A stretch of 64,000 bases of DNA, from assembly GCF_006494655.1 (NCBI RefSeq), contig NZ_VHIM01000005.1, forward strand, positions 1 to 64,000, in the 5' to 3' direction. The notes below the pieces were generated by a model. That model saw only the letters and a list, made by a program, of their open reading frames with translations, was not told the origin of the DNA and ran no database searches. The stretch comes from Arthrobacter agilis. GTDB taxonomy: Bacteria; Actinomycetota; Actinomycetes; Actinomycetales; Micrococcaceae. The position numbers were made by a program, and so were the translations under genes. Numbering within the stretch: position 1 is the stretch's first letter; each line of letters begins with the position of its first letter. Of this stretch, positions 25,248-33,722 are shown in pieces.

Positions 25248-26189
25248 ATGACCCCCACACCCGAGACCTGGCCGATCGGCGCCGCCCTGCTCAATTTCAC
25301 CGGCGTCACCGCCGACGGACGGGACCGCACGACGGCGGGCGCCGAGGCCTGGAAGCAGACCCTCCGCGAAGTGCGCTCCGCGGGGTTCGACCACGTGGAC
25401 CTCACCGACTCCTGGGTGCGCCCGGCGGACCTCGACAGCGACGGCCGCAAGGACCTGCTGGCGGTGGCCCGCTCCTACGATCTCGCCTTCAGCGACATCG
25501 CCGTCACCCGCAAGAGCGTGATCACCCCGGACGAGGACCAGGCGCAGCGCAACATCGCCTACACGAAGCGGACCATCGACGCAGCCGCCGATCTCGAAGC
25601 ACCGATGGTCTGCCTCGGGCTCCACGATCCGTTCACGGACGCGCAGAAGGAGGCCACCTGGTTCTGGCTGGCAGAGGGCGCGGAGGACGCCGATACCCAG
25701 GAGAACCGGGACAAGGCAGCCACCCGGTTCCGCGACCTCGGCGAGTACGCCGCAGCGCGGGGCGTCAGCATCTCCCTGGAGATGTACGAGGGCACGTTCC
25801 TCGGCACGGCGGACAGCTCCGTGCAGCTGGTCACCGCCGTGGACCTGCCCAACGTGGGGCTCTGCCCCGACATCGGCAACATCGTGCGGCTGCATCGAGA
25901 GGTGGAGGACTGGCGGGAGATGCTGACCAAGATGCTGCCGCACACCAACTACTGGCAGCTCAAGAACTACTTCCGGGACTACGACCCCGCGACGGGCTCC
26001 TATGCCTCGGCGCCGGCCCCGCTGGCCCTCGGCTTCATCAATTACCGCGAGGCCATCGGCATGGCGGTGGAGAGCGGCTTCGACGGACCCATGTGCGTGG
26101 AGCACTACGGCGGAGACGGCCTGAGTGTCACCGCCATGAACCGCGACTACATCCGCGAGATCCTGAAGGCGAAGCTCCCGGAGGCCTGA
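25248..26189 (+). CDS. Sugar phosphate isomerase/epimerase (xylose-isomerase-like TIM barrel)
   Basis: A 313-residue AP-endonuclease-2/xylose-isomerase-like barrel. Metal-site residues are visible in SLEMYEG (Glu), GLCPDIGN (Asp), HTNYWQLKNYF (His) and MCVEHYGGD (Glu/His). A strong GAGGAG precedes the ATG, 85 bases behind the GntP permease, so the two are probably co-transcribed. Relatives include hydroxypyruvate isomerase and 2-oxo-tetronate isomerase, consistent with work on a keto-acid intermediate, but the reaction is not fixed by sequence. Confidence 0.85.
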   Translation: MTPTPETWPIGAALLNFTGVTADGRDRTTAGAEAWKQTLREVRSAGFDHVDLTDSWVRPADLDSDGRKDLLAVARSYDLAFSDIAVTRKSVITPDEDQAQRNIAYTKRTIDAAADLEAPMVCLGLHDPFTDAQKEATWFWLAEGAEDADTQENRDKAATRFRDLGEYAAARGVSISLEMYEGTFLGTADSSVQLVTAVDLPNVGLCPDIGNIVRLHREVEDWREMLTKMLPHTNYWQLKNYFRDYDPATGSYASAPAPLALGFINYREAIGMAVESGFDGPMCVEHYGGDGLSVTAMNRDYIREILKAKLPEA

Positions 26190-26224
26190 CGCGCAGGCGG
26201 CCCGTCACGGCGACGTCGCGACGT

Positions 26225-26313
26225 CGTCAGGAAGCAGCGTCGTCGCGTCGCGTCGCGTTGCGTCGCGTCGCGGCGTCAGGAAGCGGCGTCGTCACGGCGC
26301 CGCGTCAGGAAGC
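26225..26313. repeat. GTCGC pentamer tract with three copies of CGTCAGGAAGC
   Basis: CGTCAGGAAGC occurs at 26225, 26274 and 26303. Between the first two lies a tandem run of CGTCG/GTCGC units (about 26238-26272). The third copy overlaps the end of the LacI gene and encodes its last residues and stop, so the others look like duplicated gene ends. Confidence 0.8.
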
Positions 26314-27345
26314 AGCGCCCGACGGCGGGGCGGTCGAGGAACGGACGATGAGGTGGGTGGCGAGCTCGACCCGCATGGAATCTGGTTTCTCGCCGCCGAT
26401 CTCGCGCAGGAGTGCGCGGACCGCCGTCCGGCCCATGTCGCGGAGCGGCTGTGCCACGGTGGTGAGCTGGGGGGACGTCTGCTCGCTCGGGTAGGTGCCG
26501 TCGAAGCCCACTACGCTCAAGTCACGCGGCACTGCCACGCCGCGTGCGTGGGCCTCGGCGAGCACCCCCACCGCGATGCTGTCGGAGGAGGCGAAGATGG
26601 CCTGGGGCGGCTCGGCCAGGCCCAGGAGCCGATCCAGGCCCCGCCGCCCCGTCTCGGAGTCGAACGTGCCGGCCAGGACGTAGTCCTCCGACACCCCGAG
26701 GCCCCGCTCGAGGAGCGCAGCGACGTAGCCGTGCTCGCGGTCCTGGCTGCACTCCGCGCTGGCGGGCCCACCGATGAAGGCGATGCGCGTGTGTCCCAGT
26801 CCGAGGAGATGTTCGGTGGCCGCCTTCCCGCCGGACCAGTTGGTGGCGCCCACGCTCGCCACCCCCGGGCCGGGCGGATTGATGGGATCGATCACGACGA
26901 CGGCGATGCCGCGCTGCTTCACCTCCCTGATCTCCCGGGGTGTCCAGCGGGAGGTGACGAGCAGCAGCCCGCGGCGCCCCTGCGCCTGCATCTTCTCTGC
27001 GCGCTCGACCGCCGGGAGATGCGTGTGTCCGGTCTTCGACAGGACGATCTCCGCACCGCTGCCCTCGGCGCTCTCGAGGATGCCGTCCATGACCTCGGCG
27101 TAGTACGCCGTGGTCACGCTGTCCACGGCGACGTCGATCAGGGTGGAGGGCGACGGCGCCAGGGCATGGCGCTGGCCGGGCGGCCGGTAGTCGGACTGCC
27201 GAAGTGCGTCCAGGACACGCTTCCGGGTGGCCGGCGCAACATCCTCCCGCGCGTTGATCACCTTCGAGACCGTGGGGATGGACACTCCGGCCAGGGCTGC
27301 GACCGACGCGAGGGTGGCCCGCGCCCGTATCTCCGTCTCCGACAA
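26305..27345 (-). CDS. LacI-family transcriptional repressor
   Basis: A 346-residue regulator. The N-terminal helix-turn-helix reads TLASVAALAGVSIPTVSKVIN, with the hinge near KRVLDALRQSDYRP, followed by a periplasmic-binding-protein-like sensor (DSVTTAYYAEVMDGI, GLLLVTSRWT, RIAFIGGP, DLSVVGFDGT). TTG start with AAGGA ten bases upstream. It diverges from the importer operon at 27625 and a LacI-type palindrome lies between them, so control of that operon is likely. The tail PPSGAAS lies in a duplicated sequence. Confidence 0.92.
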   Translation of the reverse strand: MSETEIRARATLASVAALAGVSIPTVSKVINAREDVAPATRKRVLDALRQSDYRPPGQRHALAPSPSTLIDVAVDSVTTAYYAEVMDGILESAEGSGAEIVLSKTGHTHLPAVERAEKMQAQGRRGLLLVTSRWTPREIREVKQRGIAVVVIDPINPPGPGVASVGATNWSGGKAATEHLLGLGHTRIAFIGGPASAECSQDREHGYVAALLERGLGVSEDYVLAGTFDSETGRRGLDRLLGLAEPPQAIFASSDSIAVGVLAEAHARGVAVPRDLSVVGFDGTYPSEQTSPQLTTVAQPLRDMGRTAVRALLREIGGEKPDSMRVELATHLIVRSSTAPPSGAAS

Positions 27346-27504
27346 TGTTTCGACATCCTTCCGCAGTCCTGATGGCCCAGCAATACGTTCTTCCGCGCCG
27401 GGTTGGCCTGACCTGCTGCAGCATGTTCGTTATCCGACCGGTACTGCGCAGCATTGACCTCCCGGTGTGATGCAGGTTACTTTACTCTTGTTAGTTTGTT
27501 GTTA

Positions 27505-27519
27505 TCGAAAACTTTTCGA
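27505..27519. promoter_or_regulatory. LacI-type operator
   Basis: TCGAAAA-C-TTTTCGA is a perfect inverted repeat with seven-base arms around a central C, about 105 bases before the binding-protein start, directly behind an AT-rich promoter-like stretch (27477-27504). Confidence 0.7.
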
Positions 27520-27624
27520 ACACCTTCCGCAGCGTGGCGGTCAGCGACCGCGTAGCCGCGGAGTTGACCTGCCCACCTCAGCCAGCCGTCCTGCTCCGGC
27601 TGAGTCGACGTAACGGAAGAACTG

Positions 27625-28944
27625 ATGACCATGCGAACCAGAACCAGCCTCATCTCCGCAGCCTCCGCCATCACCCTGGCGCTCAGCCTATCCGCCTGCG
27701 GTTCCAGTGGACCGTCGGATCCCACGGCCAACACGGAATCCCCCTCGATGTGGGCCCTGACGGGCAGCAGCGAGGACATCTTCCGCTCGTCCGTCGAGCG
27801 CTGGAACGAGGAGAACCCGGACGACTCGATCAACCAGGAATTCTTCGCGAACGACGCCTACAAGACCAAGGTCCGCACCGCCGTCGGCGCCGGCGAGGGG
27901 CCCACGTTCATCTACGGCTGGGGCGGCGGGGTCCTGAAGTCCTACGTGGACGCCGGCCACGTCAGCGAGCTGGACCAGTTCCTCGCGGACAACCCCGACG
28001 TGAAGGACCGCTACATCCCCTCCGTCCTCGAGAACGGCGTGATCGACGGGAAGACCTACGCCCTGCCGAACAACAACATGCAGCCCGTGGTGCTCTACTA
28101 CAACAAGGAGCTCTTCGAGCAGATCGGCGCCGAGCCCCCCGAGACCTGGGAGGAGCTCATGGCCCTGGTGCCGCAGTTCAACGACGCCGGGATAGCGCCC
28201 TTCGCGCTCGCCGGGCAGTCCAAGTGGCCCAACCTGATGTGGCTCTCCTACCTCGTGGACAGGATCGGCGGTCCCGAGGTCTTCCAGTCCATCCTCGACG
28301 GCGAGGAGGACGCCTGGTCCGATCCCGCGGTCATCGAGGCACTCACCAAGATCCAGGAACTGGTGGACGCCGACGGGTTCGTGAACGGCTTCTCCTCGAT
28401 CGCGGCCGACGCCGGAGCCGACAGCGCGCTGCTCTACACGGACCGTGCGGCGATGATGCTCCACGGCGGCTGGGTCTACCAGAACCTCAAGAACGACGCC
28501 CCGGAGTTCGTCGAGTCGGACGCCGTCGGGTTCGTCCCCTTCCCCGCCGTGGAGGGTGGCGAGGGCGATCCCGAGAACGTCGTCGGGAACCCGGCGAACA
28601 TGTGGTCGCTGTCCACCGATGCCACCGACGAGCAGAGGGACGCGGCGCTGAACTACCTGAAGGACGGACTCTTCAGCGAGGAGTACACGCAGGCCATGAT
28701 CGATTCCGGCGCCGTCCCCGCCGTCAACGGCATCGAGGACCAGCTCGCGGCCTCCGAGGACAAGGACTTCGTGGAGTTCGTCTACGGCCTGGCCCAGGAC
28801 GCGCCCAGCTTCCAGCTCTCCTGGGACCAGGCGCTGAGCCCCGCCCAGGGCGACGCGATGCTGGCCAACCTCGACCAGATCTTCATCGGCCAGATCACGC
28901 CCGAGCAGTTCGCCGAGAACATGAACGCAACCCTCGGCGAATGA
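27625..28944 (+). CDS. Sugar ABC transporter substrate-binding lipoprotein
   Basis: A 439-residue family 1 binding protein with signal peptide and lipobox LSAC (Cys25). The mature part holds PTFIYGWGGGVLKSYVDAG and ALPNNNMQPVVLYYNKELFEQIG, typical of CUT1 binding proteins. GGAAG precedes the ATG. It is the first gene of a seven-gene run of overlapping or closely spaced genes (27625-34825): two permeases, two dehydrogenases, an isomerase and a ThuA-like protein, controlled in all likelihood by the divergent LacI. Confidence 0.93.
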   Translation: MTMRTRTSLISAASAITLALSLSACGSSGPSDPTANTESPSMWALTGSSEDIFRSSVERWNEENPDDSINQEFFANDAYKTKVRTAVGAGEGPTFIYGWGGGVLKSYVDAGHVSELDQFLADNPDVKDRYIPSVLENGVIDGKTYALPNNNMQPVVLYYNKELFEQIGAEPPETWEELMALVPQFNDAGIAPFALAGQSKWPNLMWLSYLVDRIGGPEVFQSILDGEEDAWSDPAVIEALTKIQELVDADGFVNGFSSIAADAGADSALLYTDRAAMMLHGGWVYQNLKNDAPEFVESDAVGFVPFPAVEGGEGDPENVVGNPANMWSLSTDATDEQRDAALNYLKDGLFSEEYTQAMIDSGAVPAVNGIEDQLAASEDKDFVEFVYGLAQDAPSFQLSWDQALSPAQGDAMLANLDQIFIGQITPEQFAENMNATLGE

Positions 28945-29858
28945 GTACCGTCCTGAAGCCCAAACCCATGATGAAGGCTCGGGGGGCGCGCACCGAAGGC
29001 CCCTCGGCCTGGATGGTGGTGCCGGCCCTCGTCTTCTTCGTGACCTTCGCCGTCGTGCCCCTCCTCGGGGTGGTCTTCCTCAGCTTCACCAACTGGAACG
29101 GCCTCGGCGCCATCACCTGGGCCGGGCTCGAGAGCTGGCAGACCGCGCTCACGGACAGCGTGACGATGAACGCGCTCGTCGTCACGCTGAAGATCATGGT
29201 GTTCTCGCTCCTGGTCCAGGTACCGATCAGCCTCCTGCTGGGAGTCTTCACAGCAGGAGGCCAGCGGTACCGGGCGGTGCTGGCGGTGCTGTACTTCGTG
29301 CCGCTGCTGCTCTCCTCCGCCGCCGTGGCGATCGCCTTCAAGGCGCTGCTGGATCCCAACTTCGGGATGGGTCCGGGCCTCGGCATCCCGGCGCTGGCGC
29401 AGAACTGGCTGGGCAATCCCGATCTGGTGCTCTTCGTGGTCATCTTCGTGATCGCCTGGCAGTTCGTGCCCTTCCACACGCTCATCTACCAGGGTGGCGT
29501 GCGGCAGATCCCGGCCTCGTTCTACGAGGCGGCGCAGATCGACGGCGCCGGCCGGATGCAGCAGTTCTTCCACATCACGCTGCCCCAGCTCAAATACACC
29601 ATCATCACGTCCTCCACCCTGATGGTGCTGGGCTCGCTGGCCTACTTCGACCTGATCTTCATCCTCACGGCAGGCGGCCCCGGCTACGCGACCAGGCTCC
29701 TCCCGCTGCACATGTACCTCACGGGCTTCCGGGCCAATGACATGGGCGCGGCAAGTGCCCTCGGGGTGATCCTCGTGGTGATCGGGCTGGGCCTGGCCCT
29801 CATCCTGCAGCGGCTCGGCGGCAGGAACCGCAGCGCAAGCCAGTTGGAAGGAGCATAG
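28941..29858 (+). CDS. Carbohydrate ABC transporter permease (MalF type)
   Basis: A 305-residue permease with six membrane segments and the EAA loop FYEAAQIDGAGRMQQFFHITLP. Its ATG overlaps the binding-protein stop (ATGA), so the genes are coupled. It ends with a short basic tail (RLGGRNRSASQ). The ATPase is missing from the operon. Confidence 0.93.
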   Translation: MSTVLKPKPMMKARGARTEGPSAWMVVPALVFFVTFAVVPLLGVVFLSFTNWNGLGAITWAGLESWQTALTDSVTMNALVVTLKIMVFSLLVQVPISLLLGVFTAGGQRYRAVLAVLYFVPLLLSSAAVAIAFKALLDPNFGMGPGLGIPALAQNWLGNPDLVLFVVIFVIAWQFVPFHTLIYQGGVRQIPASFYEAAQIDGAGRMQQFFHITLPQLKYTIITSSTLMVLGSLAYFDLIFILTAGGPGYATRLLPLHMYLTGFRANDMGAASALGVILVVIGLGLALILQRLGGRNRSASQLEGA

Positions 29859-29860
29859 CC

Positions 29861-30757
29861 ATGGCCTTGGTCACGGAAACCGGAACGTCCCGCGGTACCG
29901 GGGGTGCCCGGCAGGAGCAGGCAGCGGGCAAGGGATCGGGACGGCAGACCCCCAACGTCCTCGGCGGCCTGGGCGGGTGGGTCTGGCTCGTCCTCATCAT
30001 CCTTCCCGTCTACTACGTGGTCATCACGAGCCTGAAGAACCAGTCGGGATTCTTCGGCTCGAATCCGCTGGCACCGCCCACGGACCCGACGCTGGCGAAC
30101 TACCGGACCGTTCTGGAAGCTGACTTCGTCCAGTACTTCGTGAACAGTGTGATCGTGACCCTCGGGAGCGTGATCCCCGCGGTGGCCGTGTCCTTCATGG
30201 CGGCGTACGCCGTGGTGAGGGGCCGTGGCCGGATCATCGCGTCGGCCCACACGCTGTTCCTGCTGGGACTCGCCATCCCGCTGCAGGCGACCATCATCCC
30301 GATCTACTTCATGATCACCAGGGCCAGCCTGTACGACACCCTGCTGGCGCTGATCCTGCCGTCGATCGCCTTCGCCATCCCCATCTCCGTGCTGATCCTG
30401 TCCAACTTCCTGCGGGACGTCCCCCGGGAGCTGTTCGAATCGATGCGGCTGGACGGCTGCTCGGAGTTCACCATGATGTGGCGCCTGGCGCTGCCCCTGG
30501 TCCGGCCGGCGGTGGTCACCATCGCCATCTACAACGCCCTGAACGTGTGGAACGGCTTCCTCTTCCCGCTGATCCTCACCCAGAGCCCCGACAAGCGGGT
30601 CCTCCCGCTCTCGCTCTGGGCCTTCCAGGACGAGTTCACGGTCAACATCCCGGCGGTGCTCGCCGCCGTCGTCCTCTCCACCCTCCCCCTGGTGGTCCTC
30701 TACGCGCTGGCACGCCGCCAGCTCGTCAGCGGCCTCACCGCGGGCTTCAACAAGTAG
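29861..30757 (+). CDS. Carbohydrate ABC transporter permease (MalG type)
   Basis: A 298-residue permease with a Gly/Ser/Thr-rich cytoplasmic start, six membrane segments and an EAA loop reading LFESMRLDGCSEFTMMWRLALP, in which the usual EAA Ala positions are Ser and Met. It ends VSGLTAGFNK. AAGGAG lies seven bases before the ATG, two bases after the partner's stop. Confidence 0.93.
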   Translation: MALVTETGTSRGTGGARQEQAAGKGSGRQTPNVLGGLGGWVWLVLIILPVYYVVITSLKNQSGFFGSNPLAPPTDPTLANYRTVLEADFVQYFVNSVIVTLGSVIPAVAVSFMAAYAVVRGRGRIIASAHTLFLLGLAIPLQATIIPIYFMITRASLYDTLLALILPSIAFAIPISVLILSNFLRDVPRELFESMRLDGCSEFTMMWRLALPLVRPAVVTIAIYNALNVWNGFLFPLILTQSPDKRVLPLSLWAFQDEFTVNIPAVLAAVVLSTLPLVVLYALARRQLVSGLTAGFNK

Positions 30758-30779
30758 AACGAAAGGAAGGTCCCGCTTC

Positions 30780-31961
30780 ATGACCTCCACGTCACCAGCC
30801 GCCCTGCGCGTCGGGATGGTCGGCTACGCCTTCATGGGTGCCATGCACTCCCACGCGTGGCGCACCGCTCCACGCTTCTTCGACCTGCCGCTCCAGCCGG
30901 AGCTCGCCGTCCTCGCCGGGCGCGATGCGGCCGCCGTGAAGACGGCGGCCGACACCTTCGGCTGGCGGGATACCGAAACGGACTGGCGAGCACTGATCGA
31001 ACGCGACGACGTCGACCTGATCGACATCTGCACTCCGGGGAATACTCACGCCGAGATCGCGATCGCGGCCCTCGAGGCCGGGAAGCACGTGCTCTGCGAG
31101 AAGCCGCTCGCCAACTCGGTCGAGGAGGCCGAGCGGATGACGGCGGCCGCCCGGGAGGCCGAGGCGAGGGGCGTGTTCGCGATGTGCGGCTTCTCCTACC
31201 GCCGCACCCCGGCCCTGACGCTGGCACGCCGGCTCGTCGAGCAGGGGCGCCTCGGGACCGTCCGGCACGTGCGTGCCCAGTACCTGCAGGACTGGCTCTC
31301 GGACGAGACCTCGCCCATGACGTGGCGGCTCGACCGCGAGAAGTCCGGCTCCGGCGCACTCGGTGACATCGGTGCGCACAGCATCGACGCGGCGCAGTAC
31401 GTCACCGGGCTCCAGATCTCCGGGGTGTCCGGGCTGCTGAACACCTTCGTCCACGAGCGTCCGCTGAGCGGCGCGCGGTCGGGGCTGGGCGGGTCGGGCG
31501 CCGCCGACTCCGGGATGGGGCAGGTCACGGTGGACGACGCTGCGATCTTCAGCGCGCGGTTCGACGGCGGCGCGATCGGGGCCTTCGAGGCCACCCGCTT
31601 CGCGCTCGGCAGGAAGAACTCCATGCGGCTGGAGGTCAACGGGACGCTCGGCTCGCTCGCCTTCGACTTCGAGCACATGAACTCGCTCGAGTTCTACGAC
31701 GGCACCCAGCCGCAGGAGACGGCCGGCTTCAGCACCATCAACGTGACCGAACCCGTGCACCCCTACACCGGCAACTGGTGGCCCGCGGGGCACGGCCTCG
31801 GGTACGAGCACGGCTTCACGCACCAGGTGGTGGATCTCGTCCAGGCGATCGCCGACGCGCGGACGCCGTCGCCCTCCTTCGAGGACGCGCTGCAGGTGCA
31901 GAAGGTCCTGCGCGCCGTCGAGCGCAGTTCCGCGGAGGACGCGGGGTGGCAGCATGTCTGA
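30780..31961 (+). CDS. Gfo/Idh/MocA-family NAD(P)-dependent oxidoreductase
   Basis: A 393-residue sugar dehydrogenase. The Rossmann part starts MVGYAFMGAMHSHAW, the EKPLANS motif supplies the catalytic Lys, and GDIGAHSIDAAQY gives the conserved Asp/His pair. Large C-terminal loops (SGARSGLGGSGAADSG) are typical of glycoside- or inositol-active members. It follows the importer and overlaps the next isomerase gene by eight bases. Oxidation of the imported sugar, perhaps to a 3-keto form, is the likely step. Confidence 0.9.
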   Translation: MTSTSPAALRVGMVGYAFMGAMHSHAWRTAPRFFDLPLQPELAVLAGRDAAAVKTAADTFGWRDTETDWRALIERDDVDLIDICTPGNTHAEIAIAALEAGKHVLCEKPLANSVEEAERMTAAAREAEARGVFAMCGFSYRRTPALTLARRLVEQGRLGTVRHVRAQYLQDWLSDETSPMTWRLDREKSGSGALGDIGAHSIDAAQYVTGLQISGVSGLLNTFVHERPLSGARSGLGGSGAADSGMGQVTVDDAAIFSARFDGGAIGAFEATRFALGRKNSMRLEVNGTLGSLAFDFEHMNSLEFYDGTQPQETAGFSTINVTEPVHPYTGNWWPAGHGLGYEHGFTHQVVDLVQAIADARTPSPSFEDALQVQKVLRAVERSSAEDAGWQHV

Positions 31962-33030
31962 CGCCATCAACGGTGGAGGCGGCATCGCAGCCCGCCCCGT
32001 GACGCTGTTCACCGGCCAGTGGGCGGACCTCCCGTTCGAGGAGGTGGCACGCCTGGCAGGGGAGTGGGGGTACGACGGACTCGAGATCGCCTGCTGGGGC
32101 GACCACCTGGACCCGGTTCGGGCCGCCCATGACGACGCCTACGTCCAGGACCGGCTCCGCATCCTCGCGGAGAACGACCTCGCGGTCCATGCCATCGCGA
32201 TCCACCTCACCGGCCAGGTCGTCTGCGACGACCCGATCGACGAGCGCCACCAGGGAATCCTCGCGCCCGAGGTCTGGGGCGACGGCGACGCCGAGGGTGT
32301 CCGGCAGCGGGCCGCCGACGTCGTGAAGGATGCCGCACGGGCGGCGGCCAGGCTCGGCGCGACGACGGTCACGGGCTTCACCGGCTCCTCCATCTGGAAG
32401 TACGTGGCGATGTTCCCGCCGGCCTCCGAGGACATGATCACGCGTGGGTACGAGGACTTCGCCGCGCGGTGGAATCCGATCATGGACGTGTTCGATGCCG
32501 AAGGGGTCCGGTTCGCGCTCGAGGTGCACCCCTCCGAGATCGCCTACGACTACTGGACGGCGCAGCGCACCCTGGAGGTGATGCGGGACCGCCCCGGCTT
32601 CGGCCTGAACTTCGATCCGTCCCACTTCATGTGGCAGGACCTCGACCCGGTGATGTTCCTGCAGGACTTCGCGCCGCACATCTTCCACGTCCACGTGAAG
32701 GAATCGGTGCGGAACCTGAACGGCAGGAACGGCCGCCTCGGCTCGCACCTCGCGTGGGGCGATCCGCGCCGCGGCTGGGACTTCGTCACCGCCGGGCACG
32801 GCGACGTGCCGTGGGAGCCGATCTTCCGCATGCTGAACTCCATCGGCTATGCCGGCCCCACGAGTATCGAGTGGGAGGACGCCGGGATGGACCGGCTGAC
32901 GGGCGCGCCCCGGGCGCTGGCCCTCGTGCGGCACCTGTCGACCATCGCGCCGCCCGCGGCGTCCTTCGACGCCGCGTTCTCCTCAGCACCCCCGACCAAC
33001 GATTCCACCCCCAGGAAAGAGGCACCATGA
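31954..33030 (+). CDS. Sugar phosphate isomerase/epimerase (TIM barrel)
   Basis: A 358-residue xylose-isomerase-like barrel. Expected metal ligands appear in FALEVHPSEIAYDY (Glu/His), GLNFDPSHFMWQ (Asp/His), HIFHVHVKE (His) and PTSIEWEDAG (Glu). Members next to Gfo/Idh/MocA and ThuA genes often act on keto-sugars as isomerases, epimerases or lyases. The ATG lies within the preceding gene, and the stop overlaps the ThuA-like ATG (ATGA). The C-terminal 25 residues are low-complexity. Confidence 0.9.
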   Translation: MSDAINGGGGIAARPVTLFTGQWADLPFEEVARLAGEWGYDGLEIACWGDHLDPVRAAHDDAYVQDRLRILAENDLAVHAIAIHLTGQVVCDDPIDERHQGILAPEVWGDGDAEGVRQRAADVVKDAARAAARLGATTVTGFTGSSIWKYVAMFPPASEDMITRGYEDFAARWNPIMDVFDAEGVRFALEVHPSEIAYDYWTAQRTLEVMRDRPGFGLNFDPSHFMWQDLDPVMFLQDFAPHIFHVHVKESVRNLNGRNGRLGSHLAWGDPRRGWDFVTAGHGDVPWEPIFRMLNSIGYAGPTSIEWEDAGMDRLTGAPRALALVRHLSTIAPPAASFDAAFSSAPPTNDSTPRKEAP

Positions 33031-33722
33031 CCACGAAGGAAGCCCTCGTCGTCCGAGGCGGGTGGGACGGACACCAGCCCATCGAGGCGACGGACCGTTT
33101 CATCCCGTTCCTCCGCGACAACGGATACAGCGTCCGCGTCGAGGAGTCCCCGAAGATCTACGCGGACGCCGACTACATGGCGTCCGTGGACCTGATCCTC
33201 CAGTGCAACACCATGAACACCATCGAGAAGGACGAGTTCGCCGGCCTCCGCTCCGCCATCGAAGCGGGCACGGGACTGGCGGGCTGGCACGGCGGCATCG
33301 CCGATTCCTACCGCAACGAGTCCGACTACCTGCACCTGATCGGCGGGCAGTTCGCGTGCCATCCGGGCAAGCACCCGGACGAGCGGACGGGGGAGCAGTC
33401 CGACAACTACGTGCCGTACCGCGTCACGATGCTGCCGGCCGCGGCCGAGCATCCGATCACCCGCGGGATCGGCGATTTCGACCTGGTGACAGAACAGTAC
33501 TGGGTGCTCGCGGACGACTACATCGACGTCCTCGCGACCACCACCCAGGCCGTCCGCGAGTGGGACCCCTGGAACCGGCCGGTGACCTCCCCGGCCATCT
33601 GGACCCGCCAGTGGGGTGAGGGACGGATCTTCGTCTCGACCCCGGGACACCGCGTCGAGATCCTCGATGACCCGAACGTCCGCACCATCATCGAAAGGGG
33701 TTTGCTGTGGGCGAGCCGCTGA
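33027..33722 (+). CDS. ThuA-like protein
   Basis: A 231-residue glutamine-amidotransferase-fold protein of the ThuA group. VVRGGWDGHQPIEATDRF marks the start, GLAGWHGGIADSYRN the central strand and turn, and GGQFACHPG the part that follows. ThuA works with ThuB, a Gfo/Idh/MocA enzyme, in rhizobial trehalose/sucrose use by way of 3-keto-disaccharides. The same partnership is present here, with dehydrogenases on both sides. It overlaps the previous gene by four bases and the next by 16. Confidence 0.88.
   Translation: MTTKEALVVRGGWDGHQPIEATDRFIPFLRDNGYSVRVEESPKIYADADYMASVDLILQCNTMNTIEKDEFAGLRSAIEAGTGLAGWHGGIADSYRNESDYLHLIGGQFACHPGKHPDERTGEQSDNYVPYRVTMLPAAAEHPITRGIGDFDLVTEQYWVLADDYIDVLATTTQAVREWDPWNRPVTSPAIWTRQWGEGRIFVSTPGHRVEILDDPNVRTIIERGLLWASR

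Noticed and set aside
26238-26272. Possible CRISPR-like or origin-type repeat
   Set aside because: Units are only five bases, without spacers; it is a microsatellite.
27534-28940. Upstream extension of the permease frame at 28941
   Set aside because: The first 470 codons are Arg-rich and overlap the binding protein; the true permease starts at the coupled ATGA.
31954-33026. Upstream extension of the ThuA frame
   Set aside because: It overlaps the isomerase gene in another frame; ThuA similarity begins at the ATG at 33027.
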